Positions 1-7,774 of a DNA stretch of 50,203 nucleotides are shown here, in pieces. The stretch covers positions 64,157 to 114,359 of the forward strand of contig CANJUR010000010.1 in the NCBI GenBank assembly GCA_947477565.1, written 5' to 3'. A model generated the notes under the pieces. The model did not search any database and was not told the DNA's origin. It saw only the letters and a program-made list of their open reading frames with translations. The stretch is from Deltaproteobacteria bacterium. GTDB lineage: Bacteria > Myxococcota_A > Polyangia > Polyangiales > Ga0077539. The first letter of the stretch is position 1; each line of letters starts with the position of its first letter. Made by a program: the position numbers and the translations under genes.

Positions 1-288
1 GTAGTACTGCGGCTCCCGACCGTTGTCGTCGCACGCGACCCGACCCCACGCGCCGGTGGACGATGCGGTGATGCGGTCCATGTCGGGCAGCGATAGCCCC
101 AAAGGGAGGTTGGCGCGGTAGAGCGAGTAGCCCGTGCAGAGGTTTCGCCAGGAGAGAGCGACGCCGTACATCGGGCACTCGCCTTCCTGGGCGCGCACCC
201 GGGAGGTCATCGTGCGGCAATACGCTTCCACCGGCCTGGGCGCGGCGAACGCGATGATCAGCGCGCCGACCGCGAGCAGTCGCTTCAA
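1..288 (-). CDS. Secreted matrixin-like protein, N-terminal part (cut by window edge)
   Basis: The first 96 codons of a gene that runs off the left edge. The frame starts with TTG (288-286), which overlaps the stop of the upstream gene as TTGA, so translation is probably coupled. The start gives a short signal peptide (Lys-Arg, then a run of Leu/Ala/Ile, ending near AAPRPVEA) followed by a mature Cys-containing region (YCRTMTSRV, then W-x3-C, Y-x-L, and GRVACDDNG near the edge). This W..C..Y layout is typical of the N-terminal segment of myxobacterial secreted zinc proteases of the matrixin type; the HExxH site would lie beyond the edge and is not visible. The family call is inference from the N-terminus and from the neighbour; the secreted nature is better supported. 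Confidence 0.5.
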   Translation of the reverse strand, partial: MKRLLAVGALIIAFAAPRPVEAYCRTMTSRVRAQEGECPMYGVALSWRNLCTGYSLYRANLPLGLSLPDMDRITASSTGAWGRVACDDNGREPQYY

Positions 289-821
289 GGGTGCACCGCG
301 CGGATACGATCGAGCATCGCGGGGAGTGGCGTCGGGGGCGGCGTCGCGGTGGCGTTGTGGGAGCGGTCCAGCAGGAGTGACGTAGACGGCTGCGCTACGA
401 CCTCGCCGTGGACGGTCACTGACACCGGGAGCACCGCTGCGGTGAGGTGCGTGAGAAAACGGACCGGACCGACGCCTCCAGCGAGGAAAAACAAGTAGCT
501 GTGGCCAACCTCGAGCACCGGCGCATCCGGGATCACCTGTGCGATGCGACCGACCACCCCTCCCGGCGTGCGGAGGAAGATGGTTCCGTGCTCGAGGGCG
601 CGGCCGCGGATGGCTGCGTCTACGACAAGCTCGTGATCCGTGATGATCAGTCCGTGTTCCCAGCGCGACGCGGAGGCGCGGACGGTGGCGATGATGACCT
701 CGTCGGATCGCAGCGCCAGCTCTTCAGTGGTCACCGATACGACCGTCGTGGCAGTCAATGTGGCGGGCGAGAAACCCGAGAGGAGCATGGCGAAGGCAGC
801 GACCCGCGATGATTGCCTCAC
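285..821 (-). CDS. Small secreted protein, uncharacterised, upstream of the matrixin-like gene
   Basis: A 178-residue protein with a clear signal peptide (MRQSSRVAAFAMLLSGFSPA) and a beta-rich mature part. It has a TTEELALRSDEVIIATV segment, then a charged strand, then a PGGVVGRIAQVIPDAPVL stretch and GHSYLFFLAGG. Proteins of this shape are common in myxobacteria next to secreted metalloproteases, but I know no assigned function. Its ATG overlaps the stop of the upstream gene by 4 bases (ATGA), and its own stop overlaps the TTG of the next gene. The Pro/Thr-rich tail (ATPPPTPLPAML) looks like a linker. Likely exported and co-made with its neighbour. Confidence 0.7.
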   Translation of the reverse strand: MRQSSRVAAFAMLLSGFSPATLTATTVVSVTTEELALRSDEVIIATVRASASRWEHGLIITDHELVVDAAIRGRALEHGTIFLRTPGGVVGRIAQVIPDAPVLEVGHSYLFFLAGGVGPVRFLTHLTAAVLPVSVTVHGEVVAQPSTSLLLDRSHNATATPPPTPLPAMLDRIRAVHP

Positions 822-1483
822 GCATCCTCCAAAGCATTGGGATCGAAGTCGAGGCGGAACACCTCGGTGGACTCGGCGCTGATGTGAGTCCCGGCCGGCG
901 CCTCCGAAAGTAACGGGTGCGACTCGTATCCAATCGCCCCGCCAGGCATTGAGGGTAGCGCTGGGTCGGGGCCAGAGGAGCGGGGCCAGGCGTCGGCGAG
1001 GTGGGTGTCAATGAAGCGCAGTACGCGGTCGGCAGGCTGCTCGACGCCCGCGAGGATGAGCTTGTGGTAGACGAGCAACTCGCTGCGCGCGAGAGACGCG
1101 ACCACCCTGCGTAATGCGTTGGCGACATCGATGGCCCCGTCGCGAGTAGGGCGGTCACCGCGCTCCAACGCCACGCGCAGTGGGTCGAGGTCGATGTCGA
1201 TCGAGATGGGGCACGCGACCAGTCGGAAGGCGGCAGCGACGTCCGAGAAGCGCGACCGCGGCCGACGGTCGATGCGCGCGACCGCGTGCGCCTCAAGGCA
1301 CTCGTAGCTCATGCCAAGTTCGCTCACGATAGGATCAAGGCGCTCGATCTCGTCGTCGATCGCGATGGCGATCGTCCCGGAGAGGTGCGACGGCCAGCGG
1401 TGCGCCTCGGCGGCGGCATGCACACGGAGCAGGCCGAGGAGGGCATCGCAGGCTTCGATCTCCATCTCAAGGGCACGTCGCAT
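818..1483 (-). CDS. Uncharacterised cytoplasmic protein in the rseP operon
   Basis: About 221 residues from the ATG at 1483; a GTG at 1495 just after the rseP stop is an alternative. The frame is open further upstream, to 1609, but that part lies inside rseP and is rejected. The protein is helix-rich and acidic, with no signal peptide or membrane segment, and many paired charged residues (MEIEACDALLGLLRV, IDDEIERLDPIVSELGM). The C-terminus becomes Pro/Gly-rich and ends FRLDFDPNALEDA. I do not recognise a family. Its stop overlaps the ATG of the secreted-protein gene (ATGA), so it belongs to the same transcription unit as rseP and the two secreted products. Confidence 0.55.
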   Translation of the reverse strand: MRRALEMEIEACDALLGLLRVHAAAEAHRWPSHLSGTIAIAIDDEIERLDPIVSELGMSYECLEAHAVARIDRRPRSRFSDVAAAFRLVACPISIDIDLDPLRVALERGDRPTRDGAIDVANALRRVVASLARSELLVYHKLILAGVEQPADRVLRFIDTHLADAWPRSSGPDPALPSMPGGAIGYESHPLLSEAPAGTHISAESTEVFRLDFDPNALEDA

Positions 1484-1496
1484 CGTGGTGTTCACT

Positions 1497-3224
1497 CTAT
1501 CCTGGACCGTCGGACGCGCGCGACCACGCCAGATCGTGACCGCGAGGCCCGAAGGGCGCGCCACTGACGTTGATTCGCAGGTCGATGCCCAACTTGCGCT
1601 CGAGGTCATTGCGGAAGGCCAGAACCATCACGCCGACCACGAGTAGGAGCCCCAGCACGGAGGCGACCTGGCGTACCCGCAGGGGCACCGGGCGGCGCAT
1701 CACGGCCTCGATACCGAAGAACAAGAGATGTCCGCCGTCGAGGGTGGGCACCGGGAGCAGGTTGAGCAGCCCGAGGTTCAGGCTGATGAGAGCCATCAGC
1801 CGGAAGAAACCCCACACGCCATCGACCGCCACGCTGCGCGAGGCGTCGTAGATCGCGATCGGTCCGCCGACGCTGGCCACCGGCACACGGCCCTGGAGCA
1901 TCCGAAGGATGCCGAGGCTGAGGAAGCGCATCGCCTCGGCGGTCTCCAGGAGCGCGCCAGAGAGGGCGTAGCGCACGGGCGACGGGTTGGCGATCGGGGC
2001 CTCGGCCACGATGGGGCGCCAGCGCTCGAGGCCCGTACGGAGTTGCACCGTGCGCTCGCCAAACTCATCGGTGACCACCATCGGCCGGAGGGAGAAGCCG
2101 CCGACCGCCTCGTGCCGGTCGAGGGCGAAACGCAGCGTGCGGAGACGGGCGGGGGGCTCGGTGAGGGCGGCGATGAAGCGCTCCCAGGACGGAGGCGGGA
2201 CGCCGTCGAGGGCGAGGATGCGAGCGCCGCGACGCAAGCCCATCAGCGCCTCGGGGCTGTCCGCCGCAACGTCAGACAGATACAGATCCGAGGTCTCGAT
2301 GCCCGTGCGGGTGGTCATCTCGCCGGTGCCGGGCTCGGGGGCGATCTGGGCGAGACCGGGGTCGAAGACCTCGAGGTCGATGAGCCCACCGAGTGCCCCT
2401 TCGATGGCGCGCGGTCGCAGAAATGCGAGCGGCACCGTTGATCCACGGGAGCGGGTGAGGGAGGCCTCGAGGTCGGCCCAGCGTCGCACCGGTGCGCCGC
2501 GGTACATGGTGACCACGTCGAAGGTGCGGAGCCCCGCGGTGTCCGCTGGCGAGGGCGAGCGCACCCCGACGACCGGCAGCGGAAACCCGGGCGCGATGCC
2601 CAGAAACCCCGTGGTCACGCGCTCGTTGAAGGGCATCACCGTGGTCACCGCTTCGGGTGTCATGCGCAGCGCCACCCGCTGTCCGTCGCGCTCGACATCG
2701 AAGCGGATCGAGCGTCGGGCAGAGCGCACGATGGCCTCGTGCACCTCCTCGAAGGATCTCACCGCGTTGCCGTCGATGGCCGTGACGCGGTCGCCCGGCA
2801 CCAGGATGCCGGCAGCGGCGTAGCCGGAGGCGACGGTTCCGACGAGGGGCGGGGTGAGGTCGCTGCGCCCGAGCAGGGCGACGAAGTACAGCAGCACCGG
2901 GAAGAGCAGGGACATCAACGGCCCGGCGAGCACGACGACGAACCGCCGTGTGAGGGACTGCGCGTGGAAGGCGCGGGGGAGGTCTTCGTGGGGGATCTCG
3001 TCGCTCGGGTCTTCGCCAAGCATCTTCACGAAGCCGCCGAAAGGCATGAGCCCAATGCAGTAGTCGGTCTCGCCGTACCGAATGCCGAAGATGCGCGGAC
3101 CGAAGCCGAGCGAGAACTTCAACACTTTGATTCCGTACGCCTTCGCCCACGCGAAGTGACCGAGCTCATGCACGAAAACCAGGGCGCCGATCAGCGCCAG
3201 GAACCTCACCACGTTGCTCAACAC
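1497..3224 (-). CDS. rseP: Site-2 intramembrane zinc protease RseP (M50 family)
   Basis: An inner-membrane metalloprotease that cuts anti-sigma factors or other membrane proteins within the bilayer. The N-terminal helix carries the zinc motif HELGH (VFVHELGHFAWAKAYG), followed by the family-typical SLGFGPRIFG and GGFVKMLGED segments. The third zinc ligand motif is near the C-terminus (NLLPVPTLDGGHLLF, about residue 496). Between them lie two or three PDZ-like regions (AAGILVPGDRVTAIDG, DTAGLRTFDVV, EALMGLRRGARILALDG), so it is longer than the usual 450 residues. The frame is open to an ATG at 3281, but that would leave one base to the divergent moaC ATG. GTG at 3224 gives a normal N-terminus just before the first helix; GTG at 3248 is also possible. 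First gene of a four-gene run. Confidence 0.9.
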   Translation of the reverse strand: MLSNVVRFLALIGALVFVHELGHFAWAKAYGIKVLKFSLGFGPRIFGIRYGETDYCIGLMPFGGFVKMLGEDPSDEIPHEDLPRAFHAQSLTRRFVVVLAGPLMSLLFPVLLYFVALLGRSDLTPPLVGTVASGYAAAGILVPGDRVTAIDGNAVRSFEEVHEAIVRSARRSIRFDVERDGQRVALRMTPEAVTTVMPFNERVTTGFLGIAPGFPLPVVGVRSPSPADTAGLRTFDVVTMYRGAPVRRWADLEASLTRSRGSTVPLAFLRPRAIEGALGGLIDLEVFDPGLAQIAPEPGTGEMTTRTGIETSDLYLSDVAADSPEALMGLRRGARILALDGVPPPSWERFIAALTEPPARLRTLRFALDRHEAVGGFSLRPMVVTDEFGERTVQLRTGLERWRPIVAEAPIANPSPVRYALSGALLETAEAMRFLSLGILRMLQGRVPVASVGGPIAIYDASRSVAVDGVWGFFRLMALISLNLGLLNLLPVPTLDGGHLLFFGIEAVMRRPVPLRVRQVASVLGLLLVVGVMVLAFRNDLERKLGIDLRINVSGAPFGPRGHDLAWSRASDGPG

Positions 3225-3282
3225 AAGCGTCAGCTCGCACGCTAACACGCTGCCGTAGGAGCTGTGCGATGGTACGCCCACG

Positions 3283-3768
3283 ATGACGACCGAGACTGGA
3301 AGACCGACCCACCTCGACGCCGCAGGAGCCGTTCACATGGTGGGGGTGGGCGAGAAGTTGCCGACGGCGCGGCGCGCGGTGGCGCGAGCCCGACTGCGGA
3401 TGCGCCCAGAGACAGTGGCCGCAGCGCGCGCCGGGGATGGGGCGAAAGGTGACGTCGGCGCGACCGTGCGCCTCGCAGGGATCATGGGGGCGAAGCGCAC
3501 GACGGAGGTGATTCCTCTCTGTCACCACGTGGCGCTCACAGGGGTGACCGTGGCCGTCGCGTGGCTCGACGAAGGCGCCGAGATTCTCGTGACGGCAGAG
3601 ACCTTCGATCGCACCGGCGTGGAGATGGAAGCCATGACCGGGGCGTCCATCGCGGCGCTCGCGCTCTACGACATGGTGAAGGGCCTCGAGCGCGGGGTGG
3701 CGATCACCGAGGTGGTTCTGCTGGAGAAGTCCGGCGGCCGCACGGGGACCTGGCTTCGGGAGGAGTAA
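3283..3768 (+). CDS. moaC: Cyclic pyranopterin monophosphate synthase MoaC
   Basis: Converts the MoaA product 3',8-cyclo-GTP to cyclic pyranopterin monophosphate in molybdenum cofactor synthesis. The 161 residues match the family length. Visible family motifs are THLDAAGAVHMVGVGEK at the N-terminus, the MGAKRTTEVIPLCHHVALTG segment with the conserved Lys and His residues, and TGVEMEAMTGASIAALALYD followed by MVKGLERG. The ATG at 3283 places the conserved THLD at the usual distance from the start. It is divergent from rseP, and moaE follows 4 bases after its stop, so the two are one operon. Confidence 0.95.
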   Translation: MTTETGRPTHLDAAGAVHMVGVGEKLPTARRAVARARLRMRPETVAAARAGDGAKGDVGATVRLAGIMGAKRTTEVIPLCHHVALTGVTVAVAWLDEGAEILVTAETFDRTGVEMEAMTGASIAALALYDMVKGLERGVAITEVVLLEKSGGRTGTWLREE

Positions 3769-3772
3769 TCAG

Positions 3773-4231
3773 GTGTTTGAGTTGTCTATCGAGGCGCTGG
3801 TCGTCGAGCGAGTGATCGCCGCGGTGGCGCATCCCGCCGCAGGTGCCATCGACGTGTTCGTGGGCGTGGTGCGCGACCACAACGACGGTCGCGCAGTGAC
3901 GCGACTCGACTACGAAGCCTACGCGACGATGGCAGTCGCCGAGATGCGGAGATGCGCGGAGGAGATCGCCGCGACCATGCCGGGAGTGCGCCTCGCGGCG
4001 GTGCATCGAGTGGGATCCCTCGCGGTCGGGGATGTGGCCGTGGTCTGCGCGGCGAGCGCGGTGCATCGCGGTGAGGCATTTCGTGCGTGCAAGGCGCTGA
4101 TCGACGCCATCAAGGCGCGTGCTCCAATCTGGAAGCGTGAGCACGGCCCCGACGGTCCCTATTGGGTGGGATGGGTCGATGCGCGGTGCCAGGACCACCA
4201 CGCCGAACACGGACCCGGCGGCGAGCATTGA
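3773..4231 (+). CDS. moaE: Molybdopterin synthase catalytic subunit MoaE
   Basis: Large subunit of molybdopterin synthase, which transfers sulfur from the MoaD thiocarboxylate to cyclic pyranopterin monophosphate. The start is GTG, with a good ribosome site (GGGAGGAG) inside the last codons of moaC. Family motifs: GAIDVFVGVVRDHNDG near the start, LDYEAY, VHRVGSLAVGD, the HRGEAFRACKALIDAIK block and APIWKREH, which holds the two conserved lysines of the active site. Length 152 is normal. No moaD is visible nearby. The stop is followed at once by a decayed transporter-like gene. Confidence 0.95.
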   Translation: MFELSIEALVVERVIAAVAHPAAGAIDVFVGVVRDHNDGRAVTRLDYEAYATMAVAEMRRCAEEIAATMPGVRLAAVHRVGSLAVGDVAVVCAASAVHRGEAFRACKALIDAIKARAPIWKREHGPDGPYWVGWVDARCQDHHAEHGPGGEH

Positions 4232-4232
4232 A

Positions 4233-4603
4233 GTGATCGGCGAACCACTGGTCGTGGTGGTGCTGATGCTGCTCAACGGGGTATTCGCAGCCGCGGAGAT
4301 CGCCGTCCTTTCTGTGCGCAAGACATGCCTCGCGGAACTCTCGGCGCAGGGTCGCAGCGGCGCCGTCGCGGGGCGATGGATGCTCGCTCGAGGCGCACGT
4401 TCGGCCGATCGGGTTCTCCCCCGGCGGCACTCCCGCTTTGGCTCTCCTCAAGGAACTCCAGTCCGATCGCACGCCGATGGCGATGCTGGTCCATGAGATC
4501 GGCACCATCATCGGACTCGGTGCCCGGCGGCGCGACGTTGGAGGTGATCGAGGCGAGCGCGCGGCGGGTCAGGCAACTACGGGTGCGCCGACCGCGCACG
4601 TAG
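4233..4603 (+). pseudogene. Remnant of a CNNM/CBS-domain (hemolysin/CorC-type) membrane protein
   Basis: From a GTG one base after the moaE stop, the first frame encodes a typical start of the CNNM (DUF21) transmembrane domain: EPLVVVVLMLLNGVFAAAEI, then AVLSVRKTCLAELSAQGRSG and a WML. After about 4390 homology stops. A second frame, from about 4411, reads GGTPALALLKELQSDRTPMA followed by MLVHEIGTIIGL, which resembles the second CBS domain (LLkefq..rtpmAvVvDEyGg..Gl). A third frame, just after, reads VPGGATLEVIEASARR. The rest of the membrane domain and the first CBS domain are missing. This reads as a gene with a large internal deletion plus frameshifts. In intact form the family exports divalent cations. 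Confidence 0.6.
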
Positions 4604-4606
4604 GCA

Positions 4607-4990
4607 CTAGCGAACTCTCGCCGCGCGCGGCGCCTCCAGCGAGTGGACCAGCCGATCGAGCAGCCATGCGCTCAACACGCCGACGCCCGTTCCGAGGACA
4701 TCCCAGGTGAGGTCGCGCCACGACGGATCCCCCGCGCCGGTCGCGTCGTAGACCTCCTTCGCGATGCCGAGCGAGAGCGCGAATCCAGCGCCCACCGCGA
4801 GGCGCACGCTGGTGCGTTCGGTGAGCAGCGCCGCGCCCCCGTAGCCCGTTCCCGCGAGCGCCGCGCTCAGCGTGAAGTGCAGCGCCTTGTCTGCCCCCAG
4901 CCAGTCATCGACACTCTGCGCGCGCGCTGAAACCCCTGCGCTGAGCACCGCGGCCACCAGAAGCGCGGCGCCCTTCCGGCGCGCCCGCAC
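4607..4990 (-). CDS. YfiM-like (DUF2279) small membrane-associated protein
   Basis: A 127-residue protein with a signal peptide (RKGAALLVAAVLSAGVSARA) and a hydrophobic body. It carries the family pattern W-x-GADKALHFTLSAALAG, then LGIAKEVYDATG and SWRDLTWDVLGTGVG, matching DUF2279/YfiM proteins (DKxxHF, KExxD, S-x-RD, D-x-xG). Two membrane-spanning stretches are likely. The function of the family is unknown. It lies 3 bases after the BolA-like gene on the same strand and is probably co-transcribed with it. Confidence 0.7.
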   Translation of the reverse strand: MRARRKGAALLVAAVLSAGVSARAQSVDDWLGADKALHFTLSAALAGTGYGGAALLTERTSVRLAVGAGFALSLGIAKEVYDATGAGDPSWRDLTWDVLGTGVGVLSAWLLDRLVHSLEAPRAARVR

Positions 4991-4993
4991 CGC

Positions 4994-5278
4994 TCAGTGC
5001 CCCGTTGGGTCTTCCGCCGGGGTGAGCGTGGTCAGCGCCAGCGCGTGCACCCTCGTCTTCATCTCCTCGGCGAGCAGCGCATACACCCGACGGTGCCGCG
5101 CCACCGCCCCGACCCCCTCGAACGCCGCGCTCACGACCGTCACCCGGTAGTGCCCGCCGCCGTGGTCCCTCGCGCCCGCGTGACCCGCGTGGAGGTGCCC
5201 CTCGTCCTCGATGTCGAGTCGCGTAGGCGACAATCCCGCGGTCAGCCGCTCCCTGATCACCGTCATGGTTTCGCTCAT
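4994..5278 (-). CDS. BolA-family protein
   Basis: About 94 residues from the ATG at 5278; in-frame ATGs at 5266 and 5293 are alternatives. The sequence has the BolA/IbaG layout: IRERLTAGLSPTRLDIEDEG, a His-rich loop (HLHAGHAGARDHGGGHY), the RVTVVSAAFEGVG strand and helix, and the RHRRVYALLAEEM helix, ending VHALALTTLTPAED. Family members bind [2Fe-2S] clusters together with monothiol glutaredoxins and affect stress and cell shape. The His residues and the C-terminal His (VHALAL) are the candidate metal ligands. It is divergent from the frameshifted lipoprotein gene, with 58 bases between starts. Confidence 0.85.
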   Translation of the reverse strand: MSETMTVIRERLTAGLSPTRLDIEDEGHLHAGHAGARDHGGGHYRVTVVSAAFEGVGAVARHRRVYALLAEEMKTRVHALALTTLTPAEDPTGH

Positions 5279-5336
5279 TTCGCGGCGGAGCATAGGCTCA
5301 CCCGCGGCGTCGTGCTCCTGGGATATCGTCGCTGCC

Positions 5337-6262
5337 ATGGGACGTCCTCTGCTGTTTTCGCTCGGGGTTTCGTTGCTCGTCGCATGCAGTAGTGATCCGC
5401 CATCGGTCATCGACATCGACTCGGGTACGCGCGATGCCGGCCATGGGTCGGACGATCCTGGCGCCCAGGTGGCCGATGTCGCACCCGCCGACGCGGCGCG
5501 CTCCGACACGGCTACCGATGCCTCCGCCGACGCGGGCCGCGCGTGTCTCACCGCCGACGACTGCGACGACGCCATCGCCTGCACCGACGACGTGTGCGAC
5601 CGGACCAATGGGGCGCTGCACCCACGCCGCGAACGACATGCGATGCTCAGGACACAACTTCTGCGCGCAGGGCGCCGGCTGCGTGCGCGAACTGCCATGC
5701 GAGATCGGCGACGCGAGCCGCTCGGTCTTCGTCTCGCCACGCGGTACCGACGCCAACCCCGGGACGATGGCGGTGCCGATGCGCACGCTCCCCGCGGCCA
5801 TCACCGCGGCGGGTTCCAGCGCGCCCGCGCGAGCCGTCTACGCGGCGGCGGGGCCCTACCTCGGCTCGGTGCAGCTTCGCTCGAGCGTGAACGTCTACGG
5901 CGGCTATGACGACACCATGCTCTGGACGCGGGCCCGCTCGAACGCGACGGTGATCCCGGGCGACGCGACGGCGGTGCTCGCGCAGAGCCTCACGATCGCC
6001 ACCGAACTGCAACGGGTCACCGTGCAGAGCGCTCAACTCCCTGCTCGCCCTGCACGGCTGCACCCTTGCCTCGGGCGGCGGCGCGGCGGGGCCCGCTGGA
6101 GCCACCGGGGCGGTCGGTTCGGTCGGTCGCAACGGCACCACCGGGGGATCGCCCGGCGACGGCGGCGGCGGTGGGGCCGGCGGCGACGGTGGCAGCAGCG
6201 CGAAGGGCACCGCGCCAGCCGGGGCGACGGGCCTGTCCGAGGACGTGCGCGCCGGGATGTGA
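5337..6262 (+). pseudogene. Frameshifted lipoprotein with beta-helix (DUF1565-like) domain
   Basis: Starts with a lipoprotein signal (MGRPLLFSLGVSLLVACSSD, lipobox LVAC) and an Asp/Ala-rich spacer, then a Cys motif CDDAIACTDDVCDRTNG. At a GGGG run (5608-5611) the frame must shift: the next frame carries on with RCTHAANDMRCSGHNFC, then VFVSPRGTDANPGTMAVPM and RTLPAAITAAG, the usual start of a right-handed beta-helix domain, and VNVYGGYDDT. Near 6032 it must shift again to read SLLALHGCTLASGGGAAG followed by a Gly-rich tail that stops at 6260-6262. Undisturbed, the three frames give one continuous protein of about 308 residues. Both shifts are single-base. They may be real mutations or base-call errors, the first being in a homopolymer. 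Confidence 0.75.
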
Positions 6263-6303
6263 TCGGGATTACGGGGGGGGGGAGCGGGGGAGGGCGGGGC
6301 AGA

Positions 6304-7758
6304 TCAGCGATTCAGGCGCGCCTTGAGGAGGTCACCGAGGGTCGCGCCGGTCTTGCCGGGGCCTTTGGTGCTGCGCTGGTAGCCGTCGTAGGCCGCGCGC
6401 TCCTCGTCGGCGCCGATGGCGCGGATGGACAACCGCAGACGGCCTTCGCCGGTCTCGAGAACCTTCGCCGTGACGACGCTGCCCTCGGGGAAGCTCTTGC
6501 GGAGGTCGGCCCCCTTGGGGACGCCGAGCTCGGAGTTGGGGATGAGCCCGCGGCCGGCGCGACCGCGCGAGCCTTCGACCTGCACGAAGATTCCGAAGGT
6601 CTCCAGGCGGTCTACAGTGGCCTTCACGATGGTGCCCACCGGGAGGGACATGGTCTGCGCGGCGGTTCCGGCGGCGGCGCCGTCGGCGGCGAGGGCGAGG
6701 GAGATCTTCTTCGCCCCGCGATCGACCGAGCGCACCACCACCAGGATGGCCTGACCCTCCGCGAGCACCCTGGACGGGTGATCGACGCGGCCGGGGAGTT
6801 CTGAAACGTGGAGCAACCCCTCGATGCCGTTGCCGAGGCGCACGAACGCGCCGAAGTCTGCGAGGCGGGTGATCGCTCCGGCCACCACGCGGCCGACCGG
6901 GGCGACCACCTCGATGGCATCCCACGGATCACCCGAGAGGGCCTTGAGCGACAGGGTGATCTTGGTGTCGCGACCGCTTCCGCGGATCTCCTTCACCTGC
7001 ACCTCCATCGCATCGCCCACGTTGACGATGTCCGAGGGGCGCACGTGCGAGTCGTGCGAAAGCTCGCTCGCGGGCACGAGACCCTCCACGCCGCCGAGAT
7101 CGACGAAGGCGCCAAACTCCCGCACGCCGGTGACGGTGCCCTTCACGATCGCGCCCGGGGCGAGCGTGGTCATGAGCTTGTCCATCGCCTCGCGGGATTC
7201 CACCTCGAGGTGCGCCCGGCGCGACAACACGATGCTGCGCCCGCCCTCGCGGACCTCCGTGACCTTGAAGTGGAAGCTCTTGCCAATGAAGGTCGACGGG
7301 TCCTGAACGAAGCGGTTGTCCAACTGCGACGTCGGGCAGAACGCCTTGATCCCGTTGAGTTCGACCTCTGCGCCGCCCTTGTTGATCGCGACCACCTTGC
7401 CTTCGACAGAGATGCCCTGCTCGCGGGCAAGCTCGAGGGAGGCCACGTCGCCGCCCTTGCCCAGCGTGCGACCGAGGCGAACCGACCCGGACTTTCCGTC
7501 CATCTCCAGAACGTGAGCGACAAGCTTGTCGCCCACCTTCATCGTCGGCTGTCCGTCGGGGCCGAGAATCTCCGCGCGGTCCATGTACGCCTGACGCTTC
7601 TGGTCGAGGTCTACGAAGACGGCGTCGCGGGTGATCTGCACGATGATGGCTTCAACGCGCGACCCGACCTTCACGGAGGGTCCGCTCTTCTTCTGGACGC
7701 CTCCGGACTGTTCGAAGAGGGCGGCGAAGTTGTCGGTGGGGCTGGAGAGGTCGCTCAT
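6304..7758 (-). CDS. S1-repeat RNA-binding protein (RpsA-like)
   Basis: A 484-residue cytoplasmic protein made of about five S1 OB-fold repeats. Typical strands are GSRVEAIIVQITRDAVFVDL, SVEGKVVAINKGGAEVELNG, GTVTGVREFGAFVDLGGVEG, AGAITRLADFGAFVRLGNG and KATVDRLETFGIFVQVEG, spaced by roughly 80-90 residues. Repeats three and four have the FGAFV(D/R)L core and the GLVPASELS / GLLHVSELP closing motif. It resembles ribosomal protein S1, which positions mRNA on the 30S subunit, but is shorter than the six-repeat form, so it may be the S1 itself or a paralogue. The C-terminus is basic (GATLGDLLKARLNR). The next gene on this strand stops 16 bases upstream of the ATG. Confidence 0.85.
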   Translation of the reverse strand: MSDLSSPTDNFAALFEQSGGVQKKSGPSVKVGSRVEAIIVQITRDAVFVDLDQKRQAYMDRAEILGPDGQPTMKVGDKLVAHVLEMDGKSGSVRLGRTLGKGGDVASLELAREQGISVEGKVVAINKGGAEVELNGIKAFCPTSQLDNRFVQDPSTFIGKSFHFKVTEVREGGRSIVLSRRAHLEVESREAMDKLMTTLAPGAIVKGTVTGVREFGAFVDLGGVEGLVPASELSHDSHVRPSDIVNVGDAMEVQVKEIRGSGRDTKITLSLKALSGDPWDAIEVVAPVGRVVAGAITRLADFGAFVRLGNGIEGLLHVSELPGRVDHPSRVLAEGQAILVVVRSVDRGAKKISLALAADGAAAGTAAQTMSLPVGTIVKATVDRLETFGIFVQVEGSRGRAGRGLIPNSELGVPKGADLRKSFPEGSVVTAKVLETGEGRLRLSIRAIGADEERAAYDGYQRSTKGPGKTGATLGDLLKARLNR

Positions 7759-7774
7759 GGAAGCGCCGCTCTTA

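Noticed and set aside
1484..1609. Longer N-terminus of the unknown gene 818-1483
   Set aside because: Overlaps the conserved end of rseP; first residues are low-complexity Ser/Ala/Arg.
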